Positions 21,700 through 32,953 of a DNA stretch of 64,000 bases are shown piece by piece. Source of the DNA: Muscardinus avellanarius (lineage: Eukaryota > Chordata > Mammalia > Rodentia > Gliridae); assembly GCA_963383645.1 (NCBI GenBank), contig OY726560.1, forward strand, positions 156,024,623-156,088,622, in the 5' to 3' direction. Every line of letters begins with the position of its first letter. The first letter of the stretch is position 1. The notes beneath the pieces are model-generated. The model ran no database searches. It saw only the letters and a list, made by a program, of their open reading frames with translations, and was not told where the DNA came from. The position numbers were made by a program, and so were the translations under genes.

Positions 21700-22610
21700 G
21701 AAAATATTAAAGTAAACCAAATGAAAGTCAGGAGGAAAAATATGAACTGGAACAAAGATATTTAATCCTGTTAGAGAAACACGCTACTGCACAAATACCA
21801 TAGTTACCAATTCTTATGTTTAGAATTATGAAACATAAAAACGGATAAAAACTCAAAAGCAATACCGGCAAAACCAAAATAGAATGAGATAATTTAACAC
21901 AAATAATCCTAATCTAATTGACATATGCAGAGCTCTATATATGCCCAACACACAAAATATTCATTCTACTCAAAACCATGTAACACTTCCAAGTGTGTGT
22001 TCATACGTTATGTCACAAAGGAATCTCAACTTATAAAAGTTATAAAATCTCAACTTATATGCTTATTTAAAAAAATAAGCATAAACAATACTCTCTGATT
22101 ATACTTCAGTGAAATTAGAAATTAATAACTCTAAAACCTTGGACATTTAAACACTCTTCTAGGTATCATGAATTAAAAAGGAAAATACAAATGAAATGAT
22201 AGCACATTTAGAAACTGACAATATCTGAAGTATGACAGATTAAAGTTCTTGGGATTTGGCCCAAATAATATTAGTAGAGGAAAAAAAATTTTGTCACATA
22301 TATTAGAAAACGATGAAGACTAAAATCAAGTGACTAAGCATGCAATTCAGGAAGTTATAACAAGAGAGAACAGTAAAAACAAGGGCTAATCTATTCATAG
22401 TTCAAGAATGAAGCTGGAAGTCACTGAAACAGAAAACTTGATACGCATAACCAACAGCTGATTCTTGAAAGTAGCTGGTAAGATGGATCGTTCTCTGGAA
22501 TTGCAACCAAGAAAAAAAATGGGGCAAACACTCAAAAATAGTAGAAAAGAAATATAATCATAAACACATGAAAAAATCACAGTGAAAGAATGCTTGCACA
22601 CTTCTTCTAG
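21700..22610 (+). mobile_element. ancient L1 (L1M-type) ORF2 fragment, copy 2, endonuclease to linker
   Basis: 'cctaatctaattgacatatg' with 'agagctctatatatgcccaa' matches the middle of the endonuclease domain. 'aaaggaatctcaacttataa' and 'ctgattatacttcagtgaaa' continue it, and 'agctgattcttgaaagtagc' belongs to the linker region. Riddled with stops. The order shows it is a second copy, not a continuation of the first. Confidence 0.75.
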
Positions 22611-22619
22611 AAAGGGGTT

Positions 22620-23330
22620 TTTAACACACCATATAGATTATGTTCAAGGAACTCTAACAGCTGTGGGCAGGGGGACTTTTTGACCGGTGGCATTGCCTGC
22701 ACCTCAGTGAACTTAGCTTTGCTTAGACACATTCTCTTCCTTCCCCACGGGAACAACATGAACAGTTAAATTTTTAACCTCAATTTAGGCCTCTTGAGGT
22801 CATAGGAAAACAGACCTCTAATGTCTTCCCAACTGACCATACCATGATGAAGAATTTAAGAGCGTTAGCCCCAAGCCTTCTTGAGAGTTTAAACTGTCTA
22901 ATACTGACATTGTCAGTCCTGCTTTTGCTGTTTCATTTGCTGCTGAGTGTACTATGAACATAGGCAGAATCCGAATGGAGTCACTCTTGTCAAACACTAA
23001 TACAATGGAGACTGGAGGTCTTGGAGGGAGAGTTTCAAGGTCTCCCCCTCGCTGCAGAGACACTCAGGGAACAGGGAGAGGGAGCCATGTTTACCCTTGC
23101 CTGCTTCCTAGAAACATCCCTGGAATTGTTGGGAAATTTCAGCTGTGAAAATGACCATGACCAACGGCAGGTTATTGCATCCACAGCACCGCAGAAGCGG
23201 TGAGCATGCCTAGAACCCAGAGCTTGTTTCCTAATCTCATTCTCCAACAAAAGGGATCAAGAGTCCTTGGGAGGAAAGGTGATTCTGAGGGTGGGACAAG
23301 ATTCAATCCTGAGCTTCTTTGGGGACCAGA
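22620..23330. repeat. insert within L1 tract, includes unnamed dispersed repeat copy 2
   Basis: This block breaks the L1 order. Its part 22965-23050 (minus strand) matches the repeat at 19446-19530; best shared text is 'gactggaggtcttggaggga' against its inverted partner. The whole block may be an old LTR or other element, but I cannot define its ends. Confidence 0.45.
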
Positions 23331-23391
23331 ACATAAACCAGAGCTCAAAAAGAAATAGGCAAACTAACTAAACAACAACAAAAACACAAAG

Positions 23392-23395
<4 letters not shown>

Positions 23396-23433
<38 letters not shown>
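23396..23433. repeat. (GT)n microsatellite
   Basis: About 19 GT units. Confidence 0.96.
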
Positions 23434-23434
<1 letters not shown>

Positions 23435-24079
23435 GGGGGTGGCTGGTAGAGTGATAGAGGAGCTGTCTAAAAGGAAATCCCAAGTGCTGCAGCGGGAGCA
23501 ATGTGAGCCATGAAGTAAAGCGGTGTTGGATGATGACCCAAAGTAGAAAATAAATATGCACGCAAGTGACCAAACAGACCTGAAGAACTGCAGATCGTGG
23601 GTGGGTGCCCTGTCCCGGGGGAGGCAGACGTGCCCCGCCCGAGGTGTGGGCTGCACTCAGTGTCTTCCTTCCAAAGGTACAGTGTGGAGAGGGAGGAGGT
23701 CGAAGGCGCTATTGGGCCTTCAAGGCCAACACCCACAACTGCAGATCACGTGGCCAGGACACACTCATACGCTCTGCCTCTGTGGCTTTCTGCCCAGTGA
23801 CTCAGAATCCCAATCTTATGATGGAACAACAGATTGATTCCAATAAGGGGACATCCTGAAAAAGATTCTGATAAGGGGACATCCTGAAAAAATGTCTGAG
23901 CGGTGCTCCTCAAAACCATCAAGGTCACTGAAATCTAGACAACTGGAGATGTAGTCACAGCCTGCAGGGGGCTCAGCAGCTGAATGTCATGTGGCTGTTA
24001 CATGGGATCCTGGAATAGAAAAGTACATTAGCAGACACTACATTAATGGTGCTCTTTAGCTAATAATAACATACAGCAA
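23434..24079. other. unassigned stretch inside the L1 tract
   Basis: No repeat family recognised; holds the short tandem duplication at 23840-23892. Confidence 0.35.
23840..23892. repeat. 28-bp tandem duplication
   Basis: 'ataaggggacatcctgaaaa' occurs at 23843 and again at 23871, period 28, with nearly identical flanks. A local replication duplication. Confidence 0.9.
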
Positions 24080-24570
24080 TGATTCATTAATTATAATAAA
24101 TATATCATGCTAATGTAAGATATTAATAATGAAACTGGATGCAAGGTACATGGAAACTTGATTTTTCTTGAAGTCTAAAACTATAATAAAAAAAATAAAG
24201 TCTACTAAAACAAGATGGGAGAGCAGTGGTGGGAGGATATAGACAAAATAGACTGACCCCATAGCTCATATTGTGAATAAGTAACTCTGTAGGAAAATTA
24301 AAACTATCCATTTTCTCAACAAAGGGAGTAAAAGTTCAAACAGAGGAAGAGGCCTCAGTGTAACAGGAGGTCAAAACTGTATACCTCCCCACAAAGACAA
24401 CAGTCCCAGATGGTTTAATAACCAAGTTTTGCCAAAAGAACTCATGACTACTGCGACATTTCAGTTTTTTCAGGAAAGAAAAAGAAAGAAAAAGAAGATT
24501 GACTTTTCCCAAATCATTCTATAGAGGTAGTATAATCCTAACACCAAACAAGACAGAAAATAGTGCGTGT
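24080..24570 (+). mobile_element. ancient L1 reverse-transcriptase-region fragment
   Basis: 'gtcccagatggtttaataac' with 'aagttttgccaaaagaactc' and 'caaatcattctatagaggta' follows the L1 segment just before and at the start of reverse transcriptase (the 'GPDGF' and 'NSFYEA' region). Probably the continuation of L1 copy 2. Non-coding. Confidence 0.65.
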
Positions 24571-24573
24571 GTG

Positions 24574-24576
<3 letters not shown>

Positions 24577-24614
<38 letters not shown>
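24577..24614. repeat. (CA)n microsatellite
   Basis: About 19 CA units, preceded by a GTGTGTGCATACAC alternating segment. Confidence 0.96.
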
Positions 24615-24615
<1 letters not shown>

Positions 24616-24949
24616 AATTATATTTTTGAATATCTATGCAAAATTTGATATAATAATTAATGCTGGGGGCTGGGATAGACATTCAAGGAAGGCAGGGAGG
24701 CAGGTATTCACCAGTTATGGTAGAACTGGTCCAGGATTTAACAGTTCTCCTGGTATGTGCCAGCTGACGGTCCAGCCCAGGAACAAGCCATTTATTTTGC
24801 ATAGCTGCACATAGTTGTATTGTTAAGTCTAGAAATATGCCTCTCAGGGTCTGGAAGGGTACACTTCTAATTGCTCACAGGGCAAAGGGATTGGAAGTAG
24901 AACCAGGGTGGCAGTCAGGGACTATACTTTATACTCCGTCATCTTCTGT
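24615..24949. other. unassigned stretch inside the L1 tract
   Basis: Nothing recognised; separates the reverse transcriptase and C-terminal L1 pieces. Confidence 0.3.
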
Positions 24950-25835
24950 TATTCAATTTTTATAGTTAAAATATGACATGCATATTCAATAAAACCCCAT
25001 CAAAATGTCAAGGAAAAGGGCTTGATGTGATGCTCTGATGGTATGGTAAATAGGGCTGAAAACTCAGCTGTGAAACCTGCCTGTGCCCAGCGCCATCGAG
25101 AGCTCACGGAGAGAACGCTCATTCCAGCGGGTATTCAGATGTATTGGGATCTCAGCATTCTAAAAAGTGTCATACTGACTCAGGATTAGGGAGAAATGTC
25201 AATAGATCAGACACGCCGTCCAGAAATAGACTCAAGTACACACAGAAATTCAACACATGATAAAAGTGGCATTTCAAATCAATGGGGGAAATGATGGATA
25301 ACTCAGATGGCTAGCCATTTGGAAAACATAAAGTTAGATCTCTATTGCACTATTTACACTAAAATAGATTGTAGATGCTTCAAAAATTTAAAATGTAAAA
25401 GTCTGAAAGCATAAAAGTACTAGAAGAAGAAGTGAGTGATATATAATCTTGGCTTGCTGAAGGCTTTTCTAGAATGTGAGAAAACTAGAAATCACACAAA
25501 ACTGGATGATTAAACTCCCTAAAAGTTGAGCACTTTTGCACAATAAAAAATACCATAATCGCTGGGTGTGGTGGCGCACACTTGTGATCCCCGCTCTTGG
25601 GAGACGGATACAGGAGGATTGTGCAGGTTTGAAGCCAGCCACGCTGGCTTAAGGGACCCTGTCTCCAAATAAAAAATATATATATAAAAAATAGGTCTGG
25701 GAGTGTAGCCCGGAGGTAGAAGGGCTTCCAGGAACCCTAGTACCACCAAAAAATTAAAAAAAAAATACCATGATCGAAGTTAACAGATAAAGGATAAACT
25801 GGGGGAAATCTTAGTCATAAATAAAGAAATCCATT
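24950..25835 (+). mobile_element. ancient L1 ORF2 C-terminal fragment, interrupted by a SINE
   Basis: 'gtcaatagatcagacacgcc', 'tccagaaatagactcaag' and 'agtactagaagaagaagtga', then 'aaactccctaaaagttgagc', follow the C-terminal third of L1 ORF2. The dimer B SINE at 25562-25765 splits it. Stops and indels throughout. Confidence 0.7.
25562..25765 (+). repeat. dimer B SINE
   Basis: Complete dimer B: 'gctgggtgtggtggcgcac', 'gctggcttaagggaccctg', 'aggtctgggagtgtagcccg', 'agggcttccaggaacccta'. TSD TACCATAATCG (25551-25561) and TACCATGATCG (25766-25776), one mismatch, both within the L1 fossil. Confidence 0.95.
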
Positions 25836-25845
25836 TTTTTTTTAA

Positions 25846-25938
25846 GACTAGGGAATGTATCTCAGTGGTAGGGTACTTGCTTAGCATGCATGAGGCCCAG
25901 GGTTCAATCTCTAGTACTGTAAAAAAAAAAAAAAAAGG
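25846..25938 (+). repeat. ID-type monomer SINE
   Basis: Lone tRNA-like unit: 'gggaatgtatctcagtggtag' (A-box side), 'gcatgcatgaggcccaggg' and 'ttcaatctctagtac' (B-box side), then an A-rich tail. No 7SL-like left arm. Confidence 0.88.
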
Positions 25939-26269
25939 AAAAAAAGTGAAAAATTTATTCTTTGTAAGAAATAAGGAAAAAATAAAATTCCCCAAATGAG
26001 CTTAACAAGTTGCATGATGAAGTTATCACATTTTGGTAAAATAATTAGAATGCGCATACACATGTAAACAGAGAGGAACTTTGAGAGATTATATATTAAT
26101 CTGTTGCGAGGACAATTTCTGAGAAGCAGAAAAAGGAAATGACAGGAGACGTGTCTACTGTGCTTCTTATCTTTTCCTACGGTTGGGATGTTTTTACAGT
26201 GGTAATTGAATCATCAAGAAATACAACAATGAAAACTAAGAAATAACTTTGAACTTGTGAAGGTTCTTT
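25939..26269. other. unique AT-rich stretch
   Basis: Nothing recognised. Confidence 0.35.
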
Positions 26270-26600
26270 TTCCACATCCATATTTTGCATGATTGGCAAA
26301 ATGAAGATTTTCGGAACAAGGAAAAGGCCCTCGATTGGCTTAATAAGCTGGCTGCATGAAACCTCGGTTCAAGTGCCTGTTCATTCAGAGGGAACTTTCA
26401 AACATGGGATTAGGAGAAAAAGCCCGAGGGGAAAAAAGCCATCACAAATGTCGTTCCTTGTCCTTCCCTTTCTGAGCAGGCTGGTGGTGGCATTAGCCAG
26501 GGACAATGAGTGGAGAATAAATAGCTTTGGACAGGAAGTTGCCACTCCAGTAGGAAACTTGGCAGAATAACCAAAGACATGGAGCTCTGTGGAGCAGAGA
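26270..26600. promoter_or_regulatory. candidate conserved non-coding element
   Basis: Repeat-free block with TATTTTGCATG (POU-like, near 26281), GATTGGC and CGATTGGC (CCAAT-type, near 26291 and 26333), and retained CpGs around 26310-26450. Regulatory role is inference. Confidence 0.3.
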
Positions 26601-26635
26601 AAGCCCACCAGCTGTGGGACAATATGGCCAACCAT

Positions 26636-26830
26636 GGGGTGGTGGAAAAGTGCTGGACTTAGAATCGGGAGATTTGGGTCCTGCATGGCCCAGGGCGATT
26701 ACGACAGAAACTCAGATAATGTCTTTGAGATTCGTTTTCTTCATCAAAAAGTGGAGTGAAAGTGCCCTATCTCATGGGATCGTGCGCAAGATGATTTTTA
26801 AGCATGTCTATGGAGTGCTTTGTACTTAGA
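26636..26830 (+). repeat. MIR SINE fossil
   Basis: 'gaaaagtgctggacttagaa', 'gggagatttgggtcctgc', 'tcgttttcttcatcaaaaag' and 'gagtgctttgtactta' follow the MIR order on the plus strand. Confidence 0.75.
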
Positions 26831-27859
26831 GAGGGGGCATGTATAAACTGCTGCCCAGCTACTTGTGGCATGTGTTAGCTAACAGAAGGCAGGAGTGGGC
26901 CATAACTCTCAGCTCCTGAAGACACAGCGCCATTTCAGGGCTGGGGTTGTCAGATACAACACAGGATGCCCAGCTGCATTTGAATTTCAAATAACAATGA
27001 ATAATTTTTTAGTATAAGCATGTCCCAAGCTAACTGAGCCCACAAGCTAAGCATTGAGTTTTAACTATTTTTTTCTGTTGTTCTTTTTTTTTTTTCTCAC
27101 AGAAATTAGATGCATCGGCTGAACAATTTTGAAAGCTCCAGGGCAGTCTGGGTTGTATCATGCACGAATCTGGCCCTCCCGCCCCCGGGGCGTGTGCACA
27201 CTGTTGCACACAGAACTGGTACCAGATAGATGCTGCCGAGAGCAAGGATTTGCCTTGATGGTGTTAGCTCCTCGGAGTCCTTCAGGGTTTGCACACACAT
27301 GGTGGTATCCCAGCCCGTCTCTCATCACACGCTTCCCCAAATGAGAACTCTTCAGGTGCCCAGGAGCTCGGGGCCTGCCTAACTCTGGGAGTGGAGGAGA
27401 GCGGGTTGCTGAGAGGCAGCACCGTGCAGTTTCTTGCTCTACACCAATTCAACAACTCGGGGGCGTGACTGAGTTCCCCCAGACTCGGGCTTTTAAAGTC
27501 TTACAATTCCTCCTCTTCTCTCTTTGAGTGTTGCTTTCTGGTTGTGATTCACTCAGGGATAAATAGAAATTTTTGGACCGCATTTGAGGTATTTCAAAAG
27601 AATAAAGATAAGGTACGCCTTTAAACGCGGGAACTAGAGCCCAAGTTTGGCTGGGTTTTAGCTGCCGGGTTTTGAAAAGGAGGCAGCTTTCCCTAAACAC
27701 TGGGGTCTGTCATTCTTTCTTACTTGGCTCTTTCTTGCTAAACTTCTCAATGAGGTTTTGAAGCTGCCACAAATATCCCCGGGTTAAAAGAACATATTTA
27801 ATCAGTGTTTGGTAAGAAGAGAGGGGGAAAAAAACCAACAACAAAGAATTTGGGCGTCA
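26831..27859. other. unique non-coding stretch
   Basis: About 1 kb without a recognised repeat or exon. Confidence 0.4.
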
Positions 27860-28720
27860 CTCCAAGGACAGACAAGATGACAACCCAATGCACTGTGCAT
27901 AACCAATGGCATTTTTATTTTCTGAGGGGAGATACAAAGCTTTTCCTGGAATTCTTTGATAAAAAATATACACCCAGATCACAAAAAAGAAAATGTAGCA
28001 GGGAAGTCTTTTGCATACTGAGCTGTAGTAGCGGTTATGTCGCAGTGGACACCATTTCCAATTAAACAAAGAAATAGGCGGTAGAAAACACTTTAAAAAA
28101 AAAACTCAGTCTCTTTGAAAGAAGAGTGGAATTTCCACTCTACCTTATTCATTAAAGTTAGAAACTGCCATCCTTTAACGAGCAGCCCGAGGGTGGAGAA
28201 ATCGTCTTGAATAGCTATATTCCGGGGGGTGTTTAGCATCCTCACTGCAACATAATGTGGGATTGCAATTGTGCAGAGTTCTTTCCCAGTGAATAGGAAG
28301 TGATCAAAGATAACATTGCTTGAGAAAGAATTAAAATAGTGTAACATTGCATCAAGTTATAGCCAATGTCAATCATTATATGGGTGAGTGAACAAGATCC
28401 TTTAAATAATGGTACAGACGTGCTGTGGCATTCAAATATAATGACCAGCTTCAGTGGGGTTCGAATCAAGATGCAAAAGCATGTGCCCACTCATCTGGCC
28501 AGAACAGCGAAGCAGAAGCATGTCTCTAAATAGATCTGCGAGCCACGTCCTTCATTTGATTACCTATAAGACGCTGGACTCAGGAAGTAAATTAATTCAC
28601 AAAGGCTGCCTTTGGAATTTTATCTTAGCGACGGAAATGCTGTCTGCGAAGGGACTGGGAAAAAAATTAAGGACGCAATCAGGAGAAAAAAATTAAGTAA
28701 AAAAGGACTTCTATATTTGC
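27860..28720. promoter_or_regulatory. candidate conserved non-coding block
   Basis: About 850 bp free of SINEs and microsatellites, AT-rich, with scattered CpGs (for example near 28033, 28180 and 28205). Such long repeat-free AT-rich stretches are unusual in this repeat-dense window. Conservation not tested. Confidence 0.3.
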
Positions 28721-29179
28721 ATGTGAACACCTTTTCCTCCTAAAAGGACAGGACGGCCCAGTGCAGGGATTGAATTCATCCCTGCTGGTGGATAATGCTA
28801 GACAGAGCTATTTACTGGAAATAGTGTTGGTTTATTTACATGCTAAACAGCACCACCTTCTAGCTTCCACGGACAAATAACAGCCTGGCAAGGAAGAGAA
28901 AGAAAAAGCAGCCTCCCTTCTTCCAGAGAGAAACAACAGGACAGACAGGGGTTGTCACAAGTACGAACATCTTGACCCTCTCATTATAAAACGGGATGCT
29001 CGGCCTCTCCAAATGTCTCCACAGAAGCCATCTTTGCTTTTTATTTTCTGTAATAACAAGGAAACTTGACCTTGCATCCGGAAGAAGGCATGAGAGAGGG
29101 AGGGAAAATCGGCATGTTCTTTCATTTAAGAAAACTTGAAAAACGTGGGAAAAGTAGCATTTCATTGTGATGGGGACTC
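28721..29179. other. unique non-coding stretch
   Basis: Nothing recognised. Confidence 0.35.
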
Positions 29180-29410
29180 ATCTCTAAGCCTGACGCACAC
29201 CCTTTGGACCCAACGACAACGACACAAAAAAGGGGCGACACAGTGAATCGCTTTAATACAGTCGACGGGAAGAGATCAGAGCAGCCCGATTGCGGTCTGC
29301 ACCTCGGCTGCAGCCCCTCCTCAGCCGGTCGCGGGAATAAAACGGACGCTTTGCTCAGAGAGATGCCGCCACTGATTCGAATCCACTTAGGACAGCCTTG
29401 GAGCTTCCTC
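29180..29410. promoter_or_regulatory. CpG-preserved block, candidate regulatory element
   Basis: About seventeen CpGs in roughly 200 bp, including GTCGACG and GGTCGCGGG, with no repeat. The strongest CpG retention after the block at 3960. A 69-codon plus-strand frame covers it, but no coding signature is evident. Confidence 0.35.
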
Positions 29411-29629
29411 TGAAAGTTTTCACTGTTTTGATTTAGGAAGCAGTGCTTGAACTTGCAGTTGGTAGATATAAATTCTGACAGATGCCAGGAGGGGCGCTGT
29501 GTGGGGAAACAGAAAGGGCTTGGGATACCGTTCTAGCCCGTTCCTCATTCCTCGCTTGTCTTCCTTGGCCAATGATTTTTATCTCTGGGTGACTCTTCCT
29601 AAACTTGGGGTGATTAATTACCTTCATCA
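29411..29629. other. unique non-coding stretch
   Basis: No repeat. A CTCF-like word (CCAGGAGGGGCGCT near 29485) lacks one G of the usual core. Confidence 0.3.
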
Positions 29630-29767
29630 TATGTATATGTATATATATGTGTATATATACGTATATATGTGTATGTACGTATATATATTTGTATATATGT
29701 ATATGTATATATACATTTATATATACATACATATACATAGATGTATATGTACATCTATGTATATGTA

Positions 29768-29824
<57 letters not shown>
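29630..29824. repeat. (TA)n/(TG)n alternating microsatellite
   Basis: About 195 bp of alternating purine-pyrimidine sequence, ending in a pure TA run (about 29783-29822). It holds an inverted repeat with 12-bp arms (29734-29745 and 29750-29761). It occupies the tail position of the SINE that follows on the minus strand. Confidence 0.95.
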
Positions 29825-29827
<3 letters not shown>

Positions 29828-29840
29828 GTGTGTCTGTGTG

Positions 29841-30034
29841 TGATACTGGGGATGGAACCCATGGGCATTCTACCTCCAGGCTACACCCCCAGCCATATTG
29901 TTTTCTTTTTGAAACAGGGTCTTGCTGAGTTTTAGAGGGCCTCACTAAGTAGCTGAGGCTGGCTGAGAAACTGTGATCCTCCTATCTCAGCCTCCCGAGT
30001 TCTGGGTTAAAAAGTGTGCATCTCCACACCCGGC
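29841..30034 (-). repeat. dimer A1 SINE
   Basis: Inverted dimer: 'gatactggggatggaaccc', 'ctacacccccagccatatt', 'gtagctgaggctggctgag' and a degraded left-arm start ending 'cacacccggcc'. Confidence 0.9.
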
Positions 30035-30092
30035 CAGCAATAATTTTTTATAACACCAAAAAGAGATCATTTTGTTTCCCTTAAAAACAAAA

Positions 30093-30290
30093 GAGGGTGG
30101 TGGCATATGCCTATAATCCACCACTTGAGAAACTGAGACAGGAGTACAAGTTCAAAATCAGCCTCAGTGATTTACCAAGACCCTCAGCAACCACGTGGAA
30201 CCTTGTTTCAAAATGAAAATTAAGGAAAGGGTTGGGAGTCTGAGGTATAATGCCTCTGAGTTCTATCCCCAGTAATGCATGAGTGTGAGT
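30093..30290 (+). repeat. dimer A1 SINE, diverged
   Basis: 'gagggtggtggcatatgcc', 'cagcctcagtgatttaccaag', 'gggttgggagtctgagg' and 'gagttctatccccagtaatg'. Older than most copies here. Confidence 0.88.
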
Positions 30291-30307
30291 GCACGTACAC
30301 GTGCACG

Positions 30308-30352
<45 letters not shown>
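30291..30352. repeat. (GC/AC)n microsatellite at SINE tail
   Basis: GTGCACGCGCGCGCGC leads into about 20 CA units. An alternating purine-pyrimidine tract at the 3' end of the preceding SINE. Confidence 0.95.
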
Positions 30353-31356
30353 TGGGTAGAGAGAATTCACTTAAAAACTTGTATTGGCAGGATATTCACA
30401 TTCCATATTTCATGTCTAGTTTGCTGGGCGAGGTGACGTCTCTAGAGAGGTCCTCTGGGTAACTCTTACTCAGATAACTGAAAGACTCTAAAAAGGTGAT
30501 TGGACAGAGAAGAAAAAGAATTGTTTGCGTAGTTCTGTGTGAATTTGAGTGGAAGTGGCGTAGGAAAGATGGTGACCCCAGGAAAGCAGCACCCCAGTCA
30601 ATGGGATGGACTGACAAAGGGCCTGAACTTGACCTCAGTTCCTTTGTAGAGGAAGGCACAGGAGGGCCTTGAGGGAACAGCTTTGCAGGTGGCAGCCATG
30701 CCCCAAGGATTGGCCCTGCAAGGAAACAGGCCTCACGCTGCCATACCGCTGCTGATCCTGGCCTAGGCCAGGCAGTGGGTTCACTCAACTGTTAGTAACT
30801 AGCCCCACTTCCAGGCGGCCATTTCCCTCCTTCCCTCCAATCACCATTACCTCAGCCACTGAGCACGGGTCCTGCACATTCCCAGCGTCCCACGTGATGC
30901 CTGCAGCTGGTGCTGGCTGTGGAGTCTTCCTTCCTGAGGCAGGAGTCCTTTTAGAGCCTTCTAGAGCCTACGAGTCTGGGCCATGCGCCCCCCCAGCAAC
31001 CTTGCTTGTGTGCCCAAGGAATCCCGGGACTCGAGGGGACAAGACTCGCTGGAGACGGAGAAGGGGAGGCTGGGTAAAGGCTGAGCACTGGGGCAGGTAT
31101 GCATGACACCTGTCTGCAGTCCCGCTGCTGTTGTAGAGATGTGGAGGTTGTTTTATCAATGTAGCACATCTTGCTTCTGGGCAGGAGGACTGCTGTAAGG
31201 TGCTGTTTGGATTAAACAGGCTGATAGAAAGTAGGAAAACTGTCAGAGTCAGCTTCCTCCAAATGGCAGAGCCTCTGCTGCCAGCCCAGTGCTGGACCAC
31301 TTCTGTCCACCCCCTAACTCTTGCAGCTCGGTCTCACCTAGAAATAAATGCAAGAC
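30353..31356. other. unique non-coding stretch
   Basis: About 1 kb without recognised repeats or exons. Confidence 0.4.
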
Positions 31357-31560
31357 AGCAGGGTGTGGGGGTGCATATCTGTAATCCCAGTACTGGGGAG
31401 GCTGAAGCAGGAAGATTGCAGGTTGACGGCCAGCCTCAGCAACTTGTGAGAGGCCCTTAGTAACTTGGCGAGACCCTGTCTCAAAATAAAAAATAAAATA
31501 AGGCTCAAGGTGTGACTCAGGAATAGAAACTATTTGGGTTTAAGCTCCTGGTACCAATAA
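31357..31560 (+). repeat. dimer A1 SINE
   Basis: 'agcagggtgtgggggtgcat', 'cagcctcagcaacttgtgag', 'gagaccctgtctcaaaataa' and a diverged right arm 'gggtttaagctcctggtacc'. Confidence 0.9.
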
Positions 31561-31575
31561 GATTTAAAGATAAAA

Positions 31576-31780
31576 GCCAGGAGTGGTGGCGCACGCTTGT
31601 AATCCCAGCATTTGGGAGGCTGAGACTGGAGGATCACAGTTCTCAGACAGCCTCAGCTACTTAGTGAGGCCCTTTGTAACTAAGTGAGACCCTGTTTCAA
31701 AATAAAGAACAAAAAATAGGACTGGGGGTGTAGCTGGACGGTAGAATGTTCCTGGATTCGTTACATCCTCAGCACTGCAA

Positions 31781-31811
<31 letters not shown>

Positions 31812-31814
31812 ATA
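31576..31814 (+). repeat. dimer A2 SINE with (TAAA)n tail
   Basis: 'gccaggagtggtggcgcac', 'cagacagcctcagctacttag', 'gactgggggtgtagctgg', then a disturbed B-box region and about nine TAAA units. It lies just 15 bases after the previous SINE. Confidence 0.93.
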
Positions 31815-32729
31815 GTAAAAGCAAGGCAAAATCGCTATAGGATGGTTTCCTGGTGGAAGCTGTGGACTTGGGCTTAGCAGGATGTGTCCCTCAGGTTGTA
31901 CCCGAGCGCGGACGTTTTGGCCTTGATATCAGAGGCCATCCCTGTGAGGCATGACATGAAGCCCTGCCCCAGAGCAGCAAGAGACCTCCCCCACAGCAGC
32001 TGGGAAGGAAGGGGGAGACCTGGCAAGAGACAGGGGTGGGGGTGGGGCAGGGTCCTGACCCAGCAGGGGTCAGATGCAGAGAAATCTGTCTGGAGACCAA
32101 CACTGTGGCCCTTTTCTCCCCAGGCTGTAGTTACAGTGGCACCATGGAGCCTGGGCACTTGACCGACAGCCTCTGGCAGAGACTGCTGGTTTGGGGGTGC
32201 ATTTTGCAGGCAGGCCCTGTTTGGGGGTGTTTCTGAACGGTCATACATTGGGTGTCCTGTGTCCGGGAAGTGACCTGGGTTTCAGAGCTCTGGACCTATC
32301 AGAGGCACCATATGTTCCTGGTTCCTGGTTCCTGGTCATGGGATTCACCTGTGGCCTGTTGAGTTAGTTTTGGCTAAAGTGTTTATGTTAATGAGGCCAC
32401 CAGGCATCCCCTGAAGGGGTAGAAAGAATTCTCTAAAGAGAGCCACAGAAACTGAATTTGTTCCTGTTTTTGAATTTTCAAAATTCAACCCAGACCTAAA
32501 TACAAGTCACATACTTGAATAACGTCCTAGGACATCACAGAAGGAGGAAGGTTTGAGGTGAAAATGTACCTCCATCCTGGGAGAATGTCATTAATGCTAT
32601 AAGTCTGGCACAGCATTCTCAGTATTGATGGATTATATAAATAAAGGGGTGACTGAATTTTATATTTTCAAAAGAAAATATTTTAGGTCATTTTGGGTAA
32701 GGTCAATTTTTTGGTCTTGTTTTATATTT
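31815..32729. other. unique non-coding stretch
   Basis: Nothing recognised except three copies of GGTTCCT near 32312-32335. Confidence 0.4.
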
Positions 32730-32741
32730 TTAGAAGGTGTT

Positions 32742-32744
<3 letters not shown>

Positions 32745-32787
<43 letters not shown>

Positions 32788-32953
32788 GCTGGCAATTAAA
32801 CCCAGGGCACTCTACCTCCTAACTACACCCTCAGCACTTTTTTAAAATTTGGAAATAGGGTCTTGCTAAGTTGCTGAGGCTGGATTCAAACCTGCCATCC
32901 TCCTGTCAGTCTCCCAAGTACTGGGTTTACAGGCATACGCCACCACACCCAGG
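32745..32953 (-). repeat. dimer A1 SINE with (GT)n in place of its tail
   Basis: Inverted dimer: 'ggcaattaaacccagggc', 'actacaccctcagcactttt', 'gctaagttgctgaggctgg' and 'gccaccacacccagg'. TSD TTAGAAGGTGTTCCT (32730-32744) and TTAGAAGGTATTCCT (32954-32968), 14 of 15 matching. The TSD encloses the GT microsatellite (32745-32786), so the GT array occupies the SINE tail. Confidence 0.94.

Noticed and set aside
25846..25938. tRNA gene
   Set aside because: A tRNA-like A box and B box are present, but the unit is an ID-type SINE with an A-rich tail and no cloverleaf that I could complete.
29485..29499. CTCF binding site
   Set aside because: The word CCAGGAGGGGCGCT lacks one base of the usual core and differs at a key position; too weak alone.
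30896..31170. exon of a gene
   Set aside because: Open frames occur on both strands but without convincing splice sites or protein similarity known to me.
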